Origin: Lingula anatina
Lineage: Eukaryota; Brachiopoda; Lingulata; Lingulida; Lingulidae
Assembly (NCBI RefSeq): GCF_001039355.2
Contig: NW_019775247.1
Coordinates: forward strand, 290,806-354,805
DNA length: 64,000 bases
Reading direction: 5' to 3'
The first letter of the stretch is position 1. Every line of letters starts with the position of its first letter. The notes below the pieces were generated by a model that saw only the letters and a list, made by a program, of their open reading frames with translations, searched no databases and was not told the DNA's origin. Made by a program: the position numbers and the translations under genes. Shown in pieces: positions 56,855 through 64,000 of this stretch.

Positions 56855-58140
56855 CTGATAAAACAGTAGGTGGCGTATACACATACGATACAAAAGATCT
56901 TTGCAGCAATTTCGAATACATAATGGAGTGCATTAATATTATGGGTATATACGGTTCAATATTCATACTTTGATTTTAAACAAAGACTAAGATGACAAGA
57001 GGGAAATTTTAGAAGATCATATTAATCTAAAAAAAATAGTATACAGGTTTCATATTCCGAATAATTACACCGTTATAGTTAGGTAAGAATAATAGTACTA
57101 CATGCACACCCTTAAAATGATCAGATCAATAGTCAAGCGAAAGATAAAGTGCCAATGGTAAAACTTAACACATTTATACCTGTTAAAGTGAATATTTAAT
57201 CAAATTAATTAACACTTAATTATTGGCAAATCATGTTCAATAAAAAAATACGATTTCCAAAAAAAAATAACAGTGCTGCAACGCATAGTTTAATAATATG
57301 AAAAAGTTCTCTCTTTTTTGAAAATGCAAAGGCGTCTGGCAAAGCTGCAAATCAAACTATCTAACTTTCCCAAACTGAGTTCAAGCTCGAAAAGCAAACA
57401 CCGCTATAGGCTGAAATAAAATTAGTTGAAAATACACTCGGCCAAATACAATCGGAAAATGTTATTTTGAATAATTATTAAATAACCATATGAGTTAAGT
57501 ATTTAACCGAATATTGAGTAATAATGCATCCACCATTCTTTACTTTTTTATATACACTGAATATTTTCCCAATAATTAACATAGTTTTTTTTTAATTGAA
57601 AAAAATAATTGCATGATTCCAACCTATTTTGGTCGAATGTATGTATGTTAACTGATTGAACTGTTAGGTGTTTAATTAAAATACGCAGCTGGAAATAAAT
57701 GCCATGTCGCAAAACTTGCTTTCAAAGAATGTATCCAAACGGTGTATCAATAACCAATGAAAATGGCATAAGAATAAATAACTGGAAACAATCCCGATAA
57801 AGCACACATGCAAACTATAATAAATATAGAACAGACATAGAAAAGATTGTAATACAGATTTGACAGGGAAGGCGTCAGGAAGGGTCAGTCTCAATATCAG
57901 ATAGAAAGTGGAGGATTAATTCTTTGGGGAAGAAGAAGCGGCGGGAAGGTGGTGGGATGTTGAAACACGGACAACAATAAGAAGGGCAAAGACATAAAGC
58001 AAAATGGCGTCAGTGCCAGGGATGCTCTAGATACGAAACGGAACCAAGAACCAGGAATCAAAACCGGAAGCTAGAACAATGACGCCACACCAACGGCATC
58101 CGCATCATGACTCTACAGTTACTACTGACAACGAACATAC

Positions 58141-58331
58141 GCCTGGGGGCTTGGCGGTTTCGGGGGTTCCACGTTGACTTTCCAAGTCGCCAACGAACAA
58201 GAACTCTCGTCGGCAGCGTAGCACCGCCAAATACTTTGTATCAGGAAGGCTGCGGGGATCCGTCTCCGGATTTGGTGCTTCTGGCGCTGTTGCTCGTGCA
58301 CCTTGAGAGCAAAGCCGGAACCTAAGATGCC
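58141..58331 (-). CDS. KCNQ channel alternative exon B: S6 end and helix A/IQ
   Basis: A 191-nt exon (acceptor CGTAG, donor GTATGT) encodes [19 protein letters not shown], then [20 protein letters not shown] and [20 protein letters not shown]. It covers the end of S6, the PIP2-sensing pre-helix A segment and the calmodulin-binding IQ-type helix A. It is a diverged duplicate of exon A with identical phases (0 in, 2 out). It is Pro-rich where exon A is His/Arg-rich near the end. Confidence 0.9.
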
Positions 58332-58734
58332 CTACGAGAGAGAAAGTGGCAGAAATGCAGAGCAAGCGACAAACGAATATGAAACGGTGGATGATAAGCG
58401 TGACTATAGTTATATGCGGTGATCACAACACTTATGATAAAAAGATGTATATTATAATAGATCCACTGCCGGGCGTGATGGCTGCTTCTAAGCCGGTACC
58501 TGGAAAACCTACAACAAGCAAGCGTGGTTACGTAATATGTATATATGTGTAGAGAGAGCGACTGAGTAGAGGCAATAGCGCTGATTGGGGACCCTCTTTC
58601 TATTTAATATGTGAAAGCTGATAAAGACCTCTTACGTATTCAGGTTTTTAACCAAAAATGTAATTTTACTAATAAAGTTATTTTTACTGTGCTATTTTAA
58701 GCATCGGAAAGATATGTTTGCCCACACCTAATAA

Positions 58735-58812
58735 AATGTTAATTTACTTATGAATATTAGAAAGAAAACAATGTTAATTTACTCATGAATATTATAAAGA
58801 AAACATTTAGCA
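58735..58812. repeat. Two tandem ~38-bp repeats
   Basis: ATGTTAATTTACT.ATGAATA followed by AAAGAAAAC occurs twice between the two alternative KCNQ exons. Confidence 0.75.
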
Positions 58813-58889
58813 CTTCCAAGAACATCAGCATTCACATATCATACGGATAGAGGGCCCCTATACGAGTAGCAAAGCAAAAGCACGACCGA

Positions 58890-58965
58890 GGCTAGGTCAG
58901 GGTCATATACGCATCACTGCAAGGTCAAGGTCATATTAGATGAGGTCAAGGTCACTACTTGCATC
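58890..58965. promoter_or_regulatory. Cluster of AGGTCA nuclear-receptor half-sites
   Basis: AGGTCAGGGTCA (58893), CAAGGTCAAGGTCATA (58921) and GAGGTCAAGGTCACT (58941) lie in the intron between alternative exons B and A. TCAAGGTCA is the extended half-site bound by NR5A/ERR-type receptors. It may be a remnant of the same repeat family as the window's first kilobase. Function is unproven. Confidence 0.4.
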
Positions 58966-59051
58966 ACTTCAAGCCACTTCTAAATGTGCGAAGTAGCCAA
59001 AGGGCTATTGCTTTCAATTTTTCTATTGCCCGCTTTAGAATGTCTACATAC

Positions 59052-59236
59052 GAGATGGGGCTAGGATGGGGTCGTAGGTGGATCTTCCAGGTGGCTTGGG
59101 AAGTGGAGTGCTCGTCTGCTGCATAGCACCGCCATACTGCCTGAATCAGAACCGAGGCTGGGATCTGTCGTCTGCTGTGGTGCTTCTGTCTCTGCTGTTC
59201 GTGCACTTTCAAAGCAAATCCTGAACCTAGAATACC
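59052..59236 (-). CDS. KCNQ channel alternative exon A: S6 end and helix A/IQ
   Basis: A 185-nt exon (acceptor ACAG, donor GTATGT) encodes [19 protein letters not shown], then [20 protein letters not shown] and [20 protein letters not shown]. The RRQIPA...WRCYA...TWKI pattern is closest to the KCNQ1-type arrangement. The first 19 residues are identical to exon B, and changes cluster in the linker before helix A, inside the IQ helix and at the exon end. It lies upstream of exon B in transcription, 720 nt apart. Confidence 0.93.
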
Positions 59237-60361
59237 CTGTGTTAAACCAGAAATGTGAGTTCGTGAACTTTCACAGCGGTTATTTTTATTTATATATATA
59301 AGTTCTGTGTGACTTAGAAAGAGTTTGTAATTTTCGAGAGATATGCAATAAAATGGTAGCCCATACGCACGCGCTTACGACCATGACTTCGGCGCACACA
59401 GTCGTCCCAGAAATATCATTATCGCTGTATGAAATCCAACAGAATCACCAAATATTTATCTGTACAGCTAAATAGTTTTATAGCGCGCACCCTTTATAGG
59501 TTAACACTGTTGTATATAAAAAAAACAGTAGCCGAATACACGAATGTGTTGGTAATCTGATAAAACGCACTGATTGTGCCTTATTCCTCGATAAATGCAA
59601 TCGTTGAATAATTATGAATGTGATGACAACTGGAAATACGAGGAATTAACACAGAGAGCCATTGTTTGCCATCAGCAACACAGTTATAAATATTATTAAA
59701 GGAAATCAATGATATATGCAGGCACGTGTAGCTGAACACGTCATCGATATACATGTATGATGAGGACAATACTCGCGTTATCAGGATTCGTGAGTACATG
59801 GAGGACAGTATGTGCTCGTTTATACATTTAAGTGCACACATTACGCTTTAAATAATAAAAAGAAATATGGAAATGTCATCATTTCCAGTAATCCCAAGGT
59901 ACGTACAGCATATTCAATATCATTGACAATTTGCGATCTTTTAACTCGATTTTCCAGAAATACCATCCCACACTTGAAACTGTCCCTAACTCCCATTTCT
60001 GTCTTAACATCCGTCATAATTACAGGAACAGGAATTGTTCTTAAGTATATATATAGGCCGGGTGCTCACAGTATGTCTTTATAACAACTTTAATGCGACG
60101 GTATCATAGTATAGTGCATTGATTTTAGAAAAGGCGCCTCCATTATTTCAAATGTGTAATATAAGGGAAAGGAATATGACACACCATCTCTATCAAATTT
60201 AAAAACCTTTTCAGAATAACAAACCGTATTTGGTAAAAAAAACACGCTTCCAACATGAACATCGGATAACGATGCGTTTACTTTCAAGCTCCATATAATA
60301 TGACCAAATTTAAAAAATAATCTACGGCTTTATATAACATGGGTCATATGCTTGGCATATA

Positions 60362-60619
60362 AGACCCCATTCCTGTACCTAGATCGATCTAGCAGGATCG
60401 ACCCATCTCCGAGGGGATTCTCGCTAAATTGCATTCAGAATAAGCGGCTTAGATGCATGGCACGCCTACTGAAGCTGCTAAACGATAGTTAATTACCCCC
60501 TAACAGCTTCAGTAGGTCTAATACACATCAGAGCTGCTTAAGCTGAATGTAATTTAGCGAGAAACCCCTCGGATATGGGTCGATCCTGCTAGATCGATCT
60601 AGGTGTAAGAATGGGATCT
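60362..60619. mobile_element. Foldback MITE family A, best-preserved copy
   Basis: The two arms, about 110 bp each, start CCCATTCCTGTACCTAGATC and mirror at the right end (GATCTAGGTGTAAGAATGGG), with AGCAGGATCGACCCATCTCC and TTCTCGCTAAATTGCATTCA inside. It lies in the KCNQ intron just after the pore exon. Confidence 0.88.
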
Positions 60620-60648
60620 AAATATGTTTATTGGAGTTCTATACTCAC

Positions 60649-60759
60649 TGCAGGTAAGGCAAAGAACGCTATTCCACTCATGGCGCACACGGCCGCTATT
60701 AATTTCCCCGCCCAGGACTCTGGAACCGTGTCACCGTACCCTACCGTGCATAGTGTGAT
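60649..60759 (-). CDS. KCNQ channel pore exon: selectivity filter and S6
   Basis: A 111-nt exon (acceptor TTCCAG, donor GTGAGT), phase 0, encodes ITLCTVGYGDTVPESWAGKL, IAAVCAMSGIAFFALPA. It contains the K+ selectivity filter TVGYGD and the S6 gate region with the KCNQ-type PA(G) hinge. KCNQ channels usually read T-I-GYGD preceded by Thr; here the filter is Val with Cys before it. Confidence 0.97.
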
Positions 60760-60785
60760 CTGGAAAAAAAAGACATAATAACCAA

Positions 60786-61044
60786 CAGGCCTTATAAACG
60801 GATTAGGCGTTTACTTACACTACCCGTAAATTCTTTTAGCAGTAACGTCCATAGAAATAACAAAACCCACGAATTAACCAACGCACCGTACTATTATTTC
60901 GCACCAACAAATCGATACCTAGTACTAACATTCCTCCGCTCTGGTAGTGCCGGTTAATTTGTGGGTCATGTAGTTAACATGGGTGTTAATGCTAAAAGAT
61001 ATGCGGGTAGTGTTAGTAAACGCTTAATCCGTTTATAAGGCCTG
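60786..61044. mobile_element. 259-bp MITE with ~57-bp terminal inverted repeats
   Basis: The left end CAGGCCTTATAAACGGATTA continues GGCGTTTAC.TACACTACCCG. The right end is its inverted copy (CGGGTAGTGTTAGTAAACGC, TTAATCCGTTTATAAGGCCTG), with about five mismatches over 57 bp. It is non-coding and lies in the KCNQ intron between the S5 and pore exons. Confidence 0.9.
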
Positions 61045-61497
61045 ATCAAGGCAATTAGGCATATTTACTGCGGAATGTAATCCATATGTCTATCAACTCT
61101 ACCGTTTTGTATGTCCACCAGTGTAGTACATACATTACATTTATATTGTGCTTGGTATAAAAACTAATGAGAACATTTACGGTATGGAGGATATTGAAAC
61201 TATTTGCAGGATATTGAAGCGTCCATATTTACCCTTGATTCAGATTTCATTAATTTACGTTGCTTTGTAGGGTATGTAGGTAAATAATGAAGATGGATAA
61301 TAATAATGATAGATAGATAGATAGATACTTGCGTAGGCCCCCTATATATCATATAACAATTATTTTAGTATTTTCCGTTTTTATAGTCTCTTAGTCAAGC
61401 ATACAATCCTATGTTGATCATGAAAAACCTTCTTCACAACACTTCTTATGCACTTGTGCATAGTGCCAAAAATCGTCAGTGTAATCACGTGACTTAC

Positions 61498-61623
61498 CAC
61501 AGCCCACCAGAGGGCGTTTGCATAGGTTTCAAACTTTGGATTGTTGTCTTTTTCCACGAGATATACAAAGAAGGCGGAGAATATCAGGACCAACACGGCG
61601 ATGTATAGAGTCGTTATCAGTTC
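61498..61623 (-). CDS. KCNQ channel exon: S5 and pore helix start
   Basis: A 126-nt exon (acceptor CTAG, donor GTAAGT), phase 0, encodes [50 protein letters not shown] and the S5-P loop YLVEKD...F.TYA.ALWW are KCNQ-specific. The preceding exon should end ...SVV.AHRQ (S4-S5 linker); it was not found up to 64000, so the gene continues beyond the window. Confidence 0.97.
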
Positions 61624-62523
61624 CTAGAAAGAAAAAAAAGAGTCAACTTAAGTTTCAATGTTGATATACTGGTACATTTCTGAGAAAAGGTTGAGAAAAT
61701 GCCAGACAAACTCTGTCGGGCCTAGGAAATCTAAGGAGAGAGATAATACGATCTCTTCAACATACTGTCATGAATATTTTACAAGGTGTGGTACGTATGG
61801 GACATATTTATTCTTCTGTAAGCCCGATGTCCTGAGGCCTTTTTTCTTGGCAAGAGACGAAGGGGGGTTTCATCTCCGCCTCCTGCATACAAACGGCCAT
61901 GATGAAAATAATGAAGAGCATTAATATCGCCATGGCAACCGGTATAGTCTCTGATCGGCCCAACTATTCCACAGCCACACTGTATGCCAAGCAATTGTGG
62001 AGTGGTATGCCACGGTTGTGATTCAAATACAGGTACGTGTAGGCTGGCAAGCCGCCTGGGACATTTGCCAATTGGAACCAACTGTGGATACGAGATTGTT
62101 AAAATATATAGCTTTGTCTACTGGTACTTTGAACAGGCATGTAAGCGTATAGCAAACCCGTACGTATCACATATTATATAACTTTTATATGTTTTGTTCG
62201 TGTTATATCAAGTCATGTAGCTGCAAATAAGTTTATATGTAATAATGAAGGAAACCAATCCATGTTGCTGCGGTTTGTACTTAATTTAATTACAAAGCAA
62301 TTTAACACCAGACACATACACACACATACAACTTATGGGCACACTGCAAACTGATAACTTACGTGTAATTATAATGGCATACATATAGGTAACATTCATA
62401 CTGCATTACGAAGAAATAAGTGTAGTCCTTTTGCTTTATAAAAACAGGTTTAAGCCCAATGTATTGATTTGCTAACTAATATATCAGTCTCATACCATAC
62501 AGTATATACAGGTTACAGGTACT

Positions 62524-62558
<35 letters not shown>

Positions 62559-64000
62559 GCACTTCGAACGCACGTACCGGTATATGAATGCCCACCCGGT
62601 TCGTAAGTACGTAGAAGTTTTCCACTAAGTTATTGCTGACTTATTGCAATAACTGACACCATAAGACGGAATCGTAAAACACGTCTATAGTCTCATAACC
62701 TTTAGAACAGATAATGGCAAGGATTCCGTAAATTGCATAACACCCATAAAATGTGTGGCAATGCGCCTTGAACGTTATACCTACTGCAGATGCCAAGGAC
62801 GTAGCATAAAAATTGATGAAAATGAATGGGAGAAAAGACCGTGGTAACTTACGGCAATCGTTATCCGTAGAACGGCGTCCAAACGGTGCAGCAGCGCGCA
62901 GAAGGCGTGCCTGGTTTTCCGGTATTGCATTTTACGTCGAAATATGCGAGATGAGCATTTTTACTGAAACCACAATCAAAGACAGCCAACTGAAGGAAAA
63001 AAAGACCAATAGTTTCTTGCAAAGTGACCTTTACGTCTTGCCGGAGACTAGATACTGCTACGTGCGTCATGGAGGTCAAGGGTGACGCTTCCTTCAAGGA
63101 GGAAACGCGCGTTCCGTTTAGAACTCTCTGGTATTCCGGTACTCTATCATTTAGAGCGTCTCGTTGTTGCGCAACGTAATGAGAAAATTGTAATAATCTT
63201 TCTCGTATTTTGAAAGCAGCTTTCTCGGGTCTTAGACAGGTGGTGAGTTTTAATGCAGTTGTAGATTAGACCACGGTTAGGAGAAATACTGAGCATTTGT
63301 GATCTTATCCGGTTTAGGCAATGCCTCTTCCCGGGAGTGGAAAGTCAGCCACAAGCAGTTGTCAAAACAGAACATGTGTTGCTTTCCCTGACAATAAATA
63401 AGAATAATCATAACATCCAACGAAATATTGATGCCAAAAAGATGTCTACAAATGTAAAATGTGCATAACTGTCTGTCAGCCAATATGGCGTCAGCGCCTA
63501 TATAATAAAACTACTTCACAATATTGCTTGACACTAATGCCTGTCTTTATATCCAACTTGCGTTGAGGAATCTGTTGCGGCCCAATCTCGCGTGACAAAA
63601 TGAGATTTCCATCTGTCACAGTCAGTTATCAGTAAAGATATAATTTTGATCAAGAAGAACTGAGTTCCTTTATACATCGCTTTGTTGTCTGTGCTTGTTC
63701 AGAAGTTCTTCTTAAGACAAAAGGGAAAAGGAGCTTGCCAATGTACGAGCACTGACCTGTTACCCGTTTCACAAAAGAATTTGAGACAGTACCAGTGGTT
63801 AACAATTATGTTACCAACGTTACATGATCACGTGCACACACCTTACCCTATCAGGAACAGTGTTACGGCACTTTCACGGACATCCTAGTCAACTAAACCA
63901 GCGAAACGACTTTTTTTGTATTTAAACCTGGGACCTGGACTCCTTAAGCTGCATGACCTCCAGTAATTGCTATGTATAATCAGTGCGTGAAGGAACCACG
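61624..64000. other. KCNQ upstream intron (partial)
   Basis: No S1-S4 motif (such as FATSALR or GGTWKLLGSV) was found on the minus strand. It holds GATA repeats just downstream of the S5 exon (61307-61326), a CA microsatellite (62523-62553) and an ATG-initiated segment at 62926-62853 (-) ending at a GTAAGT donor in phase 0. Confidence 0.5.
62523..62560. repeat. CA microsatellite
   Basis: About 15 AC units followed by GCACGCAC. Confidence 0.95.

Noticed and set aside
62861-63097. 78-codon minus-strand frame as a KCNQ S1-S4 exon
   Set aside because: Contains none of the conserved S3-S4 motifs, and the donor at 62853 belongs to another frame.
1-64000. CRISPR arrays, bacterial operons or phage modules
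   Set aside because: Intron-bearing animal genes throughout; repeats are satellites, MITEs and retroelements without CRISPR-type spacer structure.

Overview
This is an AT-rich, intron-rich, repeat-laden piece of animal genome. Protein-coding exons are short and bounded by GT/AG sites. The gene families (KCNQ channel, TRAF-type RING/zinc-finger protein, TSP1/Ig/CILP-like protein) and the repeat content (LINE with ORF1, endonuclease and RT, Penelope-like GIY-YIG fragment, Tc1-like element, many foldback MITEs) point to a marine invertebrate. A mollusc or other lophotrochozoan is my best guess; I cannot fix the species. Five single-N positions (17208, 19616, 20065, 27857, 31992) mark uncertain joins, and at least one (31992) cuts through an exon.

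Layout. 0-1.7 kb: a ~144-bp tandem satellite rich in nuclear-receptor DR1 motifs, split by the 3' end of a LINE. 2.2-3.5 kb (+): a decayed copy of two TRAF-like exons. 3.6-6.0 kb: duplicated non-coding repeats. 7.65-9.65 kb (-): the last four exons of a short TRAF-like gene (complete RING, one TRAF-type zinc finger, acidic tail, no MATH domain). 8.5 kb and 11.75 kb: MITEs. 12.4-15.5 kb (-): a decayed LINE. 16.0-19.2 kb (-): two tandem copies of one large exon for a predicted clan-CD (caspase/legumain-fold) cysteine peptidase-like protein. 17.3 kb: Penelope-like fragment. 20-25.4 kb: MITE copy, dispersed repeats and a rearranged Tc1-like transposon.

25.77-41.64 kb (+): a gene for a predicted type II membrane protein. 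It has a cytoplasmic tail with an ITAM-like tyrosine pair, one membrane segment, a series of thrombospondin type 1 repeats (one exon each), a CILP-like region, an Ig domain and a long CILP-like C-terminal part. Its TSP1 exons have multiplied together with a foldback element, and the assembly is visibly tangled there. 41.64-47.5 kb: intergenic, with tRNA-derived repeats and a MITE.

47.67-61.62 kb (-): the S5-to-C-terminus part of a KCNQ (Kv7) potassium channel gene; the S1-S4 exons should lie beyond the right edge. The exon for the end of S6 plus the calmodulin-binding helix A/IQ motif is present twice. The exon phases make any splice product containing both or neither out of frame, so these are predicted mutually exclusive exons. 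This is the clearest functional novelty in the window, followed by the clan-CD exon pair and the ITAM-like tail on the TSP1/CILP protein.
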